64,000 nucleotides of DNA. Origin: Dromiciops gliroides. Lineage: Eukaryota; Chordata; Mammalia; Microbiotheria; Microbiotheriidae. Each line of letters opens with the position of its first letter. Position 1 is the first letter of the stretch. The notes under the pieces are model-generated. The model was given only the letters and a program-made list of their open reading frames with translations, had not been told where the DNA came from and did not search any database. Of this stretch, positions 48,764-60,699 are shown one piece after another. The stretch is from positions 168,665,577-168,729,576 of the forward strand of contig NC_057861.1 of NCBI RefSeq assembly GCF_019393635.1. Direction: 5' to 3'. The position numbers and the translations under genes are program-made.

Positions 48764-49583
48764 TCACTTAGAGGCATTATTTCACTACTAAGATGCAATA
48801 GTGATTTAGTGGAAGGAACGCTGACACCTGGAAATCAAGAGATCTGCATTCTAGGCAAGGACTCAAAAAAGGATAGTGACTCACTCAAGTTCACACAGAT
48901 AGGAAATGGCAAAATCAGGATAATGCTTTGTTAATTAAGAAAAGAATGCTAATTATAACAAGTACAATGCTCATTTCCAGGTTATAGAAATTGTAGCTAG
49001 AACAGAGTACAACTTGCTTTTTGATTCTAAATTAGGAAGTTAAAAGTCCTTTGAACCCAGTAAAAACCAGGGGGATGAGTGTCAGGTACATGCTACCACA
49101 AACAACTTTGCTCCTCTGTGCCATAGATAGTTGTTGGTTTGGGCGTTCAGGGGAGATTTTTTTTTTTAGGGATGGAAGAGAAGGTAGCTGATGTATTTGG
49201 GTGAAAAGGAACAAAGTAAAAGATTCTGTTTGAGATCAAGACAAAAAAAGAACCCATTTAAATTTAGATGTAGCTCCTCTATTTTTTCCTTTTCCTCTCC
49301 CAGCTAACAATACAAAAACCACACAATCAAGTATTATCATTATGGTTTTGTTATTATCTGGGCAAGAACAATGAAAACATTTATTAAAAGCATTTAACAC
49401 ATTCAATGAACTGTAACCAGATCAACATAATACTGTTACTCTTGGCCATGTGCTAGCATGTAGAAATAGCTTTGTTATATAGAATCATTCTTTGTAAAGG
49501 AATTTTATCTTTATTCAATGCCTCATGAACCATGTGTATGTTACAGTTTATGTGTTAATAGTTCTATTTACAAAATCCCTCCA
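48764..49583. other. Spacer between the two HAL1 5' ends
   Basis: Ordinary AT-rich DNA with no HAL1 sequence and no recognised gene; a MIR-like piece may lie near 48790-48910. Confidence 0.5.
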
Positions 49584-50174
49584 AATCCCTTCAAATAATG
49601 CCATAAGACAATTCCTGGAGCAGCAGAACCCATAAAAGGATGGGGTGAGATAATTTTCCAGCCAAAGACAGCTTGCAAGGTTGGCAGGAAAGGTCTGTTG
49701 TACCAGGGTGATAGTGGAGTGCAGATCTGGGCCAAACTGTGCAGACCCAGACCCAGCCCAAGAATCGGGCCTCCAGAGTCTCTAAATCAGCTGAGGCAGC
49801 AGCTACTTCTGAAACTCAGCTCACAGACCAGTTAGGAGGTCAAATGGTTGGTCAGGGGGAGATTGCAGGGGTGTCTGCTGGTGCTGAGGTGGAACTCTGT
49901 TGTGTGCTCAGAACCAGGAATCAGTCTTGAGTGGTGGCCCAGGTTGGGGAAGGGGCCCAGGCATGCCCAAGCTTGCAACCACAATGAAACAGAATTCTGT
50001 TCCCAGGTTAAAGAGCAAGCAGGCCTGTGGTTACTTACAGACTAGAGCATAGACCAGGGGAGTATAGAATATGCCTCTCCTTAAATCGTACCACCTGAGA
50101 CCCCCTGAGGCTTGGAATGGTGTGCCAAGGAAGCAGTGCCCCACTTTAAGGAGAAATTAAAAATCAAGAAATAG

Positions 50175-51113
50175 GCCCTAGAAAGTTTCTTTGGTGACAA
50201 GGAAGATCAAACTACACCCTTAGAAGAAGATAACAAAGTCAAAGCTCCTACATCCAAAGCTTCCAAGAAAAATATGAATTGGTCTCAGGCCATAGAAGCA
50301 CTCAAAAAGGACTTTGAAGATAAGGTAAGAGAGGTAGAATAAAAAATGGAAAGAGAAATGAGAGTGATGCAGGAGGGTCATGAAAAAAAGTCAACAGCTT
50401 GAAAAGCCAAATGGAAAAGGAGATATAAAAGCTCTCTGAAGAAATAATTGCTTAAGAATTAGGATTGAGCAAATGGAGTCTAATGACTTGATGAGAAATC
50501 AAGACACAATAAAGCAAAACCAAAAGAATGAAAAAATAGAGGGCAATGTGAAATAGCTCCTTGGAAAAAAACAGCTAACCGGGAAAATAGATGCAGGAGA
50601 GATAATTTGAAAATTACTGGACTACCTGAAATCCATGATCCAAAAAAGAACTTAGACATCATCTTCCAAGAAATTGTCAGGGAAAATTGCCAATACTCTA
50701 GAAGCAGAAGGTAAAATAGAAATTGAAAGAATCCATCAATCACCTCCTGAAAGAGATCCCAAAATTAAAACCTCTAGGAATATTTTAGCCAAATTCCAGA
50801 ACTCCCAAGTCAAGGAGAAAATATTGCAAGCAGCCAGAAAGAAACAATTCAAGTATGGTGGATCCACAATCAGGATAACACAAAATCTAGCAGCTTCTAC
50901 ATTAAAGGATCAGAAGGCATGGAATATGATATTCCAGAGGGCAAAGGAATTGGGATTACAACCAAGAATCATCTACCCATCAAAACTGAGTATAATCTGT
51001 CAGGGGAAAAATGGGAATTCAATGAAAGAGAGGACTTTCAGGCATTCATGATGAAAACACCTGAGCTGAATAGAAAATTTGACTTTCAAATGCAAGAACC
51101 TAGAGAAGCATAA
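50175..51113 (+). pseudogene. HAL1 ORF1, decayed
   Basis: The order of parts is as in copy 1. An early region has several stops. An open run (50674-51051) carries EIERIHQSPPERDPK and KELGLQPRIIYPSKLS, and a +1-shifted last part ends MQEPREA-stop at 51113. At least three frame breaks make it dead. Confidence 0.85.
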
Positions 51114-51164
51114 AAAGGTAAATAGGAAAAATAAATCATAAGGAATATTAAACGGTTAAACTGT

Positions 51165-51535
51165 TAAACGGCTTGCTAAGGAGCCATTCCCTTGATCCTT
51201 CCTCCTTTACCACCCCCAATGACAGACAATGTTCTCTGCAGTTTTGCCTTTACAATGACCTGGGGTATTTCCTCCATCCCCATCCTGCATATTGAATTTC
51301 TCTTTAAAAGTTGATTTGAGAGTACACGTTTTGTTGCACATCTCTTGGTGCTAATCCTTTCTATTGGTTCTGTCATGAACAAAGTGATTCTTTGGCAGAT
51401 GCTGATTTGAAGATTCAAGCATGGTTTCTTCTTTATGATACACTCATATGAGTAGTTTTCCTGGACTGGCTCAATATCAAAAGTGTCTGCCATTTGACTG
51501 GGAATATGTGTCATCAGAACCCTAGGCTAGTCTTA
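51165..51535 (-). other. Unidentified insertion in HAL1 with a 112-codon open frame
   Basis: HAL1 copy 1 reads through here (GTTAAACTGTTTACA... to AACTCATAA), but copy 2 has about 360 bp of unrelated DNA. On the minus strand it holds one uninterrupted frame (51514-51176), starting MTHIPSQMADTFDIEP, with SYECIIKKKPCLNL, RCATKRVLSNQLLKRN and a Gly/Lys-rich end GGGKGGRIKG. I do not recognise it. The residue mix looks protein-like rather than low complexity. It may be a fragment of a retrocopied gene. No poly-A tail was seen. Confidence 0.4.
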
Positions 51536-51641
51536 TAACTCATAAGAACTTTCTCATTAGGGCAGGTAGATGAAATATATTTAGACAGAGGGCACAGGTA
51601 TGAGTTGAATATAAAGGAATATCTTTTAAAAATAAAATTAA

Positions 51642-51796
51642 GGGGGCAGCTAGGTGGCGCAGTGGATAAAGCACTGGCCCTGGATTCAGGAGGACCTGAG
51701 TTCAAATCCGGCCTCAGACACTTGACACTTACTAGCTGTATGACCCTGGGTGAGTCACTTAACCCCCATTGCCCCACAAAAAACAAACAAACAAAC
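51642..51796 (+). mobile_element. Marsupial CORE-type SINE inside HAL1
   Basis: Sense copy with the duplication AAAAATAAAATTAA at 51628-51641 and 51797-51810, copied from HAL1 sequence. Confidence 0.95.
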
Positions 51797-52255
51797 AAAA
51801 ATAAAATTAAGGGGTGAGAGAGGAATGCATTGGGAGAAAGGGAAAGGGAGAGGTGGAAGGGGGTAAAGTGTCTCACATAAAAGAAGCAAGAAAAAGCTTA
51901 TGGAGTGTGTGTGTGTGTGAGGGGGGAGATGGGGGAGGTTTGGGGGAGTGAGTGAACCTAACTCATCAGAATTGGCTCAAAAAGGGAATAACATACACAC
52001 TCAATTGGATAGAATAATCTATCTAACCCTGCAGGAAAGTAGGAGGGAAATGGGATAAGCTGGGGGGGGGGGGGAGGAGAAGGGAGGGCAGATTGGGGGA
52101 GGGGGCAGTCAGAAGCAAAACACTTTTAAGGAGGGATAGGGTGAAAGAAGATAGAAAATAGAGTAAATATCATGGTGAGGGAAAAGGATGGAGGGAAACA
52201 CAGTAATAATAACTAAAAAATGTTAAAGCAGAGACAAGGGCAATGTAAGAGGATG

Positions 52256-52370
52256 AAAGTGATGATTGAATGATTGATGGATTGATGATGTTTGGATGAA
52301 GACAAGGATTTATTGATGAGAGGAGTACTGATTGATGGAGAGGAGGATTGATTGATGATGATGATAAAAT
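52256..52370 (+). repeat. GATT/GATG-rich tandem tract in HAL1 3' region
   Basis: Imperfect GATT, GATG and GAGGA units. Copy 1 has only a short GATGAGGATGAGGATGCTGA tract at the matching place (13159-13190), so this is an expansion. Confidence 0.75.
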
Positions 52371-52744
52371 GTATGGTACTACTTTGCTGGGCTATTGTGA
52401 AGAAAATTCTTTTTCAGGTATAAGGTACTATATAAATGTTATCTATTACTGTTGTTGCAATAATCAGCCTCATGGGTTTATTGTAAGGAAATCTCTCTTT
52501 AAAGTACTACATAAATTTAGTTTACTATAAAAAAAATGATGAGCAGGATCTTATCAGAAAAACCTGGAAAGACCTAAAAGAGCTGATACAAAGTGAAATG
52601 TGCTGTATATAAAATAACGGCAATATTGTAAGAAGATCTGCCGTGAATGACTTAGTTATTTTCAGCAATACAATGATCCAAGACAACTCTGAAGGACTTA
52701 CGAAAATTGCAGTCCATCTACAGAGAAAGAACTGATGGTATCTT

Positions 52745-52904
52745 TTTTTTTTTTAATTTTTTTTTTTTAGTGAGGCAATTGGGGTTTAGTGACTTGCCCA
52801 GGGTCACACAACTAGTAAGTGTTAAGTGTCTGAGGCCAGGTTTGAACTCAGGTACTCCTGACTCCAGGGCCGGTGCTCTATCCACTGAGCCATTTAGCTG
52901 CCCC
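52745..52904 (-). mobile_element. Marsupial CORE-type SINE inside HAL1
   Basis: Reverse copy with the duplication CTGATGGTATCTT / CTGATGTTATCTT (52732-52744 and 52905-52917). Confidence 0.94.
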
Positions 52905-54009
52905 CTGATGTTATCTTAATACAGATTGAAGCATAATTTTTTTGTTAGTTCCTTTTTCGAAGTTTTTTTTTTGTCTGTTTTCTTTCACAACCTGGCTAAT
53001 GTGGAAATATTTTGCATGACTACTCATATATAATTTATATTGAATTTGCTTTAGTTCTTAAGGAGGGTGGGGAGGGAGGGAGGAAGAGAATTTGAAATGA
53101 AGTTTTTAAAAATTGATGTTAAAATTTGTTTTTTACATTTAATTTGGGAAAATAAAAATTCTAAATAAATAAAAAAGTAAAAATAAATAGATAAATGCAT
53201 GAATAAATATATATATAAATAAATGAAAAAGTTTTATTTTAATGAAATATTTATCTTTAATCAAATAAGCATGAATCTTCTCAGCATCAAACTTAATAAA
53301 TCATGAAAAGCAATATCCATGTGTTATGCATCAATTTTTCCAAACAGGAATAGCTGCATTGGACAAAAACATCTCTTTGCACAATTGTGATTTATCTATT
53401 CACAGTTTTTAAAAAATAGAACAGAAAAAAGATTATACATGAAAGTGCACATCTCTATTATGCAAAATTTGATTTTCCTTTTTAGTATATATAAATCTCA
53501 CTATGGACCTTTCAAAATTATTCTGCTTGTCAGTATTTCCTTCTGGCTCTCCATCTGTTCTCCTTTGTGCATTAAAACAAAACAAAAAGCAAAATAAAAC
53601 ACTTCAAAAACCTTCTTTTGTTTTTTTCTTTTACTTTTTAGTTCTTTCTTATTACCCCTCTTCTTCCTTCCAGTTCACTTCCCTTCCTCAAATAAAAATG
53701 GAAAAAAAGAAAAACAAAGCCCTCATAATAAAAACTGATACATATGCATAGTCAAGCAAAACAAATTTCCATATTAGTGAAGGCCAAAAATCTGCCTCAT
53801 TCTGCACCTTGAGTATATTATGTTTTTGCCTCAAGTAAATTATAAAATTAGCAAAATTGAAGTTTTCCCTTTCTGTACACCATTCATCCTCAATGGTAAT
53901 TTTATTCCACTTAGCCCAAATTAGAGATACCTAATGCTCCCTTGTTTCTAACTTCATCACCCTGGCAAAGCTGGAAACCTAGAAGGATGTGATTTTGTTT
54001 CTTTGCAGT

Positions 54010-55000
54010 CTGATCCTAATCCTGTAGCATTTAAATCTCTTGAGCATTCCCCAGTTGATAAATGGTCAAAGGGGATGAACAGGCAGTTTTCAAATGAAGA
54101 AATCAAAGCTATCTATAGGCATAGAGGAAGTGCTTTAAATAACTTTTGATTAGAGAAATGCAAATTAAAACATCTCTCAGGTAATACCTTACACCTATCA
54201 GATTGGCTAATGTGACAAAAAGAAAATAAAAAATGTTGGAGAGGAAGTGAGAAAATTGGGACACTAAATGCACTTTTGGTGGAGTTGTGAACTGATCCAA
54301 CCATTCTGGAGAGCAATTTGAAACTATGCCCACAGGACAACCAAACTTTGATCCAGCAATGCCACTATGAGGTATGTATACCAAAGAGATAATGAAAAAG
54401 GGAAAAGGACCTACAAGTACAAAAATATGTACAGCAGCTCCTTTTGTGGTAGCAAAAAAATTGGAAATTGAGGGGATGCCCATTAATTGGGGAATAGTTG
54501 AACAAGTTGTGCAATAAGAAATGATGAGCAAGCAGATTTCAGAAAAACCTGGAAAGACTTGTATGAACAAAGTGAAATGAGTAGAACCAGTAGAACATTA
54601 TACACAGTAAGGGCAACATTGTTTGATTATCAGCTATGAATGATTTAGCTCTTCTTGGCAATACAATGATTCAAGACAATTACAAAGGACTCATAATGGA
54701 AAATGCTTTCCACATCCAGAGAAAGGATTCTGAATCCACATCAAAGCATACCCATTTTCACTTTAGGTTTTTTTTTGTGTTTTTTTTTCTTTTGATCTAT
54801 TTCTTCTTTCACAACTGTGACTAATATGGAAACATGTTTCATAGGATTGCATATATGTAACCTATATCAAATTACTTACTGTTTTAGGAAGGAGAAGGGA
54901 AAGGAGAGGGAGAAAAATCTGGAACTCAAAATTATGTAGAAATGAATGCTAAAAATTGTCTTTACATATAATGGGAAAAGAATACTATTAAAAAAATCTC
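54010..55000 (+). mobile_element. L1 3' end
   Basis: The clearest L1 3' end in the window. It has GCATTCCCCAGTTGATAAAT, GAAATGCAAATTAAAACATC, CTGGAGAGCAATTTGAAACT, AACCTGGAAAGACTTGTATG and an A-rich tail. The reading frame of the reverse transcriptase end is broken, and the 153-codon antisense frame is a shadow. Confidence 0.85.
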
Positions 55001-55175
55001 TTAAGGAGTGATTACTTTTTCACCTCAGGATATCCATTCTTTCCATTCTGTAACCTTTTCCTCAATTAACAGAGGGAAAGCATTTTATCAGATGCAGCCA
55101 CTTGTTAACTAGCTGATTGATTAATCAGCTTTAGTGTTCCTGAGTTTCAATGTGTTACATTAGCAAGCATTTACA

Positions 55176-55314
55176 TTATAAGTCATTATCCTCATGGAAG
55201 AAATTTCTATCATCTTCAGACTTTTGGGGAGAAAAGTTTTTGGATATAGCAAACCCACCACTTATGAAGTTGTGAATTGTGTTCAGCAACTCCAAGCAGT
55301 TGTCATCAGTTCTT
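55176..55314 (-). other. Candidate terminal exon (unverified)
   Basis: On the minus strand a strong pyrimidine tract ending TTTCTTCACAG precedes 55314. From there an open frame of about 45 codons (TDDNCLELLNTIHNFISGG, then a SEDDRNFFHED end) runs to TAA at 55178-55176. I do not recognise the peptide; it does not match EEF1E1 as I know it. It may be chance or a lineage-specific exon. Confidence 0.2.
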
Positions 55315-55728
55315 CTGTGAAGAAACAAAAGCAGAAAATCACCCACATCTATTATGCCCTTAAGCAAATATAAATTTAAGAAGATAAAGAGACAATCTAG
55401 TTATAAAATTCAGGCTAAATAAGTATTCATTGAACTTAAGTGTACTTTGTGGTATAGGAGGAAGTGACCAGAGAATGATTTTCTTCCAGAAATAGGCTTC
55501 TTGTTCGTTCAAATGATGACCATGATAAACAGTTCAATAGGAGATTCAACTACACATCATGTGAAGTTTTTTAAAAATTTTATTTCTAGGAGAAATTCTC
55601 AATATTTTCCAACAAAAGGAACACTAGATTTTATAAGTTCGGGGTCCCTGGCAGAAAAGGCAGGAAGCTCAATGTTTTCTGTGAAGAAAATGACTCCTAC
55701 TCAATAATTCTCTGGAACTTAGCAGTGA

Positions 55729-56135
55729 TGTGACAAAGGCTAGTTTATTTTCATTTTCATGAGAATGGGCAACCCAGTGTGCAGCTATCTGGTGGGTGCA
55801 AAGAATGGGGGCTCGCAGGCCCCATTTTAAACCCTAGTACCTAACAAGAATGGACCCTCCCTTTTTTCATCACTGGTCAGATTACTCAAGGGTTACTTAC
55901 ATTCTATGTGCAAAAACTAGCTAACCAGAATACAGTATTCCTGACCCTAATTTCCATAATTATTGACCTAATGAGACCAACTCAGGGCTCCTAGAACCAT
56001 GTGATTTTGGTTGCTGGAGGGGGAGGAGGGGATCAAAGGTCTCAACCTTTGTCCTAAAACAGGTCTGTGAGGTGTGTAATTTGAATGGTGACTATTATAT
56101 TCTTATTGAGAGGAGACCATCCCCATTTCCTCACA
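55729..56135 (-). mobile_element. Possible solo LTR, reverse orientation
   Basis: The ends are TGTGACA and TCCTCACA (5-bp perfect inverted ends). The minus strand has AATAAA near its 3' end (55749-55744). No target duplication was found. Confidence 0.45.
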
Positions 56136-56169
56136 TTTTCTTTAAAATGAGTGTATAAATGTATAAATA

Positions 56170-56350
56170 CAGGGTGTCCCCAAAAGCTTTAATAGTTTTA
56201 GCTATTATAAATATTAATAGCTTTAATAAATATTATTTAATGTATTGATGTTTTAATGGATAATAAAAGGCTTAATTTGATGAATTAATTCAATATAATT
56301 GTTTAAAAGCTTTAATAGCTTAAAATCGAACTGAGACTTTTTGGAGTACA
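56170..56350. mobile_element. Short mariner-like (MITE) element
   Basis: It starts CAGGGTGTCCCCAAAAG after TA and ends with a decayed complement (GAGACTTTTTGGAGTACA). The interior is AT-rich with repeated TTTAATAG motifs and no transposase. Confidence 0.6.
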
Positions 56351-56817
56351 ATGTGTGCCCTCCAGTCATGTACATTGATTGTTGCCTATTGTCATTACAC
56401 ACTCATTTCCCACTCCACCCCAAGATGAACCCTCATTTAGTGACCTACAAAAACAGTAACACAAAAGTATTTAAGGAGTCTGACAATGCCTATAGAATTT
56501 TGTTCTCATTTGTAAAATGAAGGGGGTGGGACTTGATGACCTTTGAACTCCTTAACAGTTCTCAATCTGTGATATTGGTCCTTCATCTCCTTATTGTGAG
56601 AAGGCACTTTTTGTTTGTTTTTTTCCCCCATAGTTTTGGTTTTTCCATTAGTAAGAATTCAGCTTCCTTTTACTGAACTTTTCATTTACATGGTTATCGT
56701 AGCATATATTACTCCATTGGGTCTACTTATTTCATTCTGTGTCAATTCATACATATTTTTCCATATTTCTCTGAATTCTTTATAATTATTATTCTGATAT
56801 TAAAAATTCAAGAATCT

Positions 56818-56968
56818 GGGGGCAGCTAGGTGGCACAGTGGATAAAGCACTGGCCCTAGATTCAGGAGGATCTGAGTTCAAATCTGGCTGTGTGACCCTG
56901 GGGCAAGTCACTTAACCCTCATTGCCCCACAAAACAAACAAAAAACCCCCAAAAACAAAAACAAAAAC
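56818..56968 (+). mobile_element. Marsupial CORE-type SINE with internal deletion
   Basis: Sense copy that joins CAAATCTGG to CTGTGTGACC, losing about 30 bp between the B box and the core. The target duplication has decayed (AAAATTCAAGAATCT / AAATTTAGGAATCT). Confidence 0.88.
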
Positions 56969-57329
56969 AAATTTAGGAATCTATTGATAGGTACTACTGC
57001 CAATCACAATTATCAACACAGAGAGACATTTTAATAACCAATTTATTGTATACTTGGGGCATGGTTTCATGGTACACAAAAACCAATAGGCCATGAGTAG
57101 TATTTTCAAAAAATCTTATGTAGGACAAAGCAGAATGGATATAATTAGAATTCCTACAAAAGGCAAAGGGCAAGGTAAAGATTTATACATCAAAGAATCA
57201 ATGACAGAAGGGGAAGATCTACAAAAGATAAAATAATAAACTGATCAGCAAATACCAGGGGATTTAACTGGAATTTGCAGGCAGAGCAGTAACTAACCAG
57301 ATAGCACCAGAACTATAGTGATGTCTCAT

Positions 57330-58250
57330 ATTAAGTATGAACAAGCAGTTTTCAAAAAAAAAAAATCCAAGCTATCAAGAGTTATATGAAAAATGTTCTA
57401 AATCATTGTTAACTAGAGAAGTGCAAATTAAAACAACTCTTGGGTTTCTACCTCACACCTATTAGATTGGCAAAGATGACAAAATTGGAAAACCACAAAG
57501 CCTGGGGGAGAGGCAGTGCTGAAGGAAAACATGCAAATTAATGCAATGTTGTTGGAGCTGTCAATTGGTGTAGCTATTCTGAATAGGAATTTGGAACTGT
57601 GCTCAAAAAGTCACTATACCTTTTGAACCAGAAATACCTCAACTAGGTCTATACTCCAAAGAAATCTAAGAATGAAGAAAATGACCTGTAGATACATACC
57701 TATTTATGGCAGCTATTTTATAATAGCAAAGAATTGGAAACTAAGGGAGTGCCATAAATTGGGGAATGGATGAACAATTAATTTTGCATGTGAATATGAT
57801 GGAATACTATTGTGCTGCAAGAAATGAAGGGGATAGTTTTAGAGAATCATGAGAAGATTTGTATGAATTAATATAGAACAAAATGAGTAGAACCAGAAGA
57901 ATTTTTGTAATAACAACAATATAGCAAAGACAAAAAAAATTTAAAAGACTTGGGAAATCTGATCAATTGAATGACCAATTGTGATTCCAGAGGATTTAAA
58001 ATAAAACATGCTACCCACTTCCTGACAGAAAGGTAATGAAATCAGAATGCAAATTGGAGCACTTTTGTTTTTAAACTTTTGGACATGGTTGATTAAGGAA
58101 TTTGTTTTGGTTTACTATATATATTTATAACAGGGGTTTTGCTTCTTTCTTTTTTGGGACGGGGTTGGCAGGAGGGAAAATTAATTAAAATATAAAATTA
58201 TTAATTAAATCAATTAAATTGTTATAAATTAAAATAAAATTCAATTTAAA
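57330..58250 (+). mobile_element. L1 3' end
   Basis: GAACAAGCAGTTTTC, GTGCAAATTAAAACAACTCT, CACACCTATTAGATTGGC and ATGGAATACTATTGTGCTGC are L1 3' phrases in sense order. It is diverged. Confidence 0.8.
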
Positions 58251-58259
58251 AAGTGAAAG

Positions 58260-60310
58260 TTACAAAATTGCAGAAACAAAACAAACAAACAAACAAAAAA
58301 CCCAAGCATGGCTCCAAAGAAGAGAAACGAAAAGAGAACCCTATCCCATTCTCTTGCAGAGGCAAAAGATCCATGAGTGTGATTCATTGCATGTAAATTT
58401 CAGACTTTTTCAATGTATTGATGAGCTTTACTGATTTTATCTTTTTTTTTTCCTTAAAAAAATATTATTTGTTCTATGGGCTAGCTCAGGGGAGAGATGC
58501 TGGGGGGAAATTTTGGTGATGTAAAAAACAAAAGATATCAATAGTTTATTTTGGAATTTTATATCACTGGCCCCTTGGTGATCAATTGATTATACAGTGT
58601 GAAACACACTGTATAAATGTTAGCTGTTGTTGTTGTTTCGGGGGTATATAGCTAGCAGCCAGATCTCTGGGTTTGAGGTTATAGATATTTTAATCACTTT
58701 CTTAGCATAATTCAAAAATCCTTTCCAAAATGTTTTGTACCAATTTATAGTTCCATCAGTAGTATATTAGTATGCTTGACTTTCTGTAATTCCCTTAATG
58801 TTGACTGTTTCCATCTTTTGACATGTTTGGTACACTATTTTTTTAAAAAGATTACATATCCCCTGGCATATGTGAAGGGAGGATAGGATTGTGTCTTAAA
58901 TAAACTCAAGAAAATAAGTCTAGCATTGAGACTGCTCAGCTAGACTCACAAGGGCCTAATGTACTATACCACTGCTTGTCTGGTACCCAGTTACGTAGTC
59001 TGTATGGGATTTAGTCTTGGAAAGCCTGCTTCTTGGGCTCCTTTTTCTCAAACTCACTGTCTTGTTAGGTCTCCATCTTGATACCAGAGACAATTTTAAT
59101 TATAGTAAATTAGATTTTGGTTCAAAAATCTAAGGGGCTCCCTAAAAGAGAACTAAAAAGTGTTCTCAATGTGTAATATGAATCACAGGTGAATCCAGAA
59201 TTAGAGTAACTTATTCACATATATTCTATAATTTATCCATATATATTTCAAATGTTCAAACATCTTATATTTATTTAACCACAAAGAACTCACAAGTAGG
59301 CATTAACAAGATTCAGTGTCTTAATTTGTAACCTCTGCTAGGAAGCTAATATTTAAATTTCATCAGACCATAAAGCAATTGCAAAATTGTGAATAGGCAT
59401 TTTATATTTAACCTTGCAATGGCACTGTCCAACCATTCCTGGTTTTACTTGTCTGCTGGTAAAATGGGCTGAGCTTGAGTCATTCTTTTTGGTGGTTATC
59501 CTTTCCAATACAGATATTTTCTCTTGCATCAGTCACCTCCACTTTGGGCAACACCTCCACTACCTTCCTAGTGAACCCTACTGCCACTGTACTCCCAGAC
59601 CTCTGGACCTTTCAAATTCACATGCTTATCTCCTGAATATATCCATCCCAAGGTTGTTACCTGGTCACACTCAGGAAAGGATATGCAAGGCAATGGAAGC
59701 CATATGCTTATGACTTTATTAAAGCAGGAATTGAATGGAGGTAGGGTTCAATCCCAACTTGATGCCAGAAAACTCCCATACCAGGAGTTCACCACAATGA
59801 CAATTTCACAGATACTGTAGTCACAAATGTTGATTGAGTGAGAAGACCTAAGAAACTAATCAAGGCAATTACTAACTCAGTAATGAAGCAGCATATAAAA
59901 TAAATCCACAAAAGTTATCAACATTTCTGTATAGTACTTACAAAAAGAGGGAAGAAATGATAGGAAAAATTTCATTCAAAAGAACTATAAAATGAATGCT
60001 ATATTTGGGAATTAAGCTACCAAAATACCCTCAAAATATATCGGCTGGACCACAAAATACTCTGTAGAGAAATAAAGAATAACAATTCAAGAGAGATTTG
60101 TTGTTCATGATTAGGCTAATCAAATATAATAAATAAAGAAACCATTTAAATTATTGTATAGACTTAGTGCTATACCAAGTTATCAAGGGGGTACATTTTA
60201 TAGCATAAGTAGTTGAGTTTTCAATAAACCCTAGAATACAAACTACTGGGTTAAGGATTGCTATACCATATATATCAATAAGATCCAAAGAGATAATTTT
60301 ATTTAATGCA
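58260..60310. other. Upstream DNA without a recognised gene
   Basis: AT-rich sequence with no clear exon. A 99-codon plus-strand frame (59414-59713) contains no domain I recognise. No complete repeat was identified by eye. Confidence 0.4.
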
Positions 60311-60319
60311 ACACTTAGT

Positions 60320-60600
60320 CAATCAGCCAGTCAATAAATGTGCCAGACCCTGAGCTAAACATTGGATACAATGGATAGAGAACTGGCCCTGGATTCAGGA
60401 GAACCTGAGTTCAAATCCGGCCTCAGACACTTGACACTTACTAGCTGTGTGACCCTGGGCAAGTCACTTAACCCCCGTTGCCCCGCCCCCACCCTGCTCT
60501 TAAGGAGCTCACAATCTAATGCAGAAGACAACATGCATATAACTATGTACAAACAAGCTACAACAGGGTAAATTATAAATAATAAAGAGAGGAAGTTGCC
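60320..60600 (-). mobile_element. L2 3' end, antisense, split by a SINE piece
   Basis: Antisense L2 (AGTCAATAAATGTGCCAGAC) is interrupted at about 60368 and resumes CCCTGCTCTTAAGGAGCTCA at about 60493, ending near AACAAGCTACAACAGGGTAA. Confidence 0.65.
60368..60491 (+). mobile_element. Headless, tailless SINE inside L2
   Basis: It begins at TGGATAGAG, without the GGGGCAGCTAGGTGGCGC head, and ends at the core's GCCCCGCC without an A tail. No target duplication is seen. Confidence 0.8.
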
Positions 60601-60699
60601 TCTAGGAAAAAAACAAACCAAAATGCTGCAAATTTCAAGACATGTAATGGTTAAGTTTGCTAACAATTCCAATGACAACAAATTCTGCAAATGACCAGG

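Larger units (their letters stand above)
49584..53225 (+). mobile_element. HAL1 element, copy 2
   Basis: This is the same family as 10694-13780: 5' region, ORF1 remnant (50175-51113), 3' region and A-rich end (about 53150-53225), with no ORF2. It is 5'-truncated by about 65 bp relative to copy 1. It is interrupted by an unexplained 360-bp insertion (about 51165-51535), a sense SINE (51642-51796) and a reverse SINE (52745-52904). Confidence 0.85.

Noticed and set aside
54109..54570. A 153-codon minus-strand frame
   Set aside because: It is fully antisense to an L1 3' end and is a shadow.
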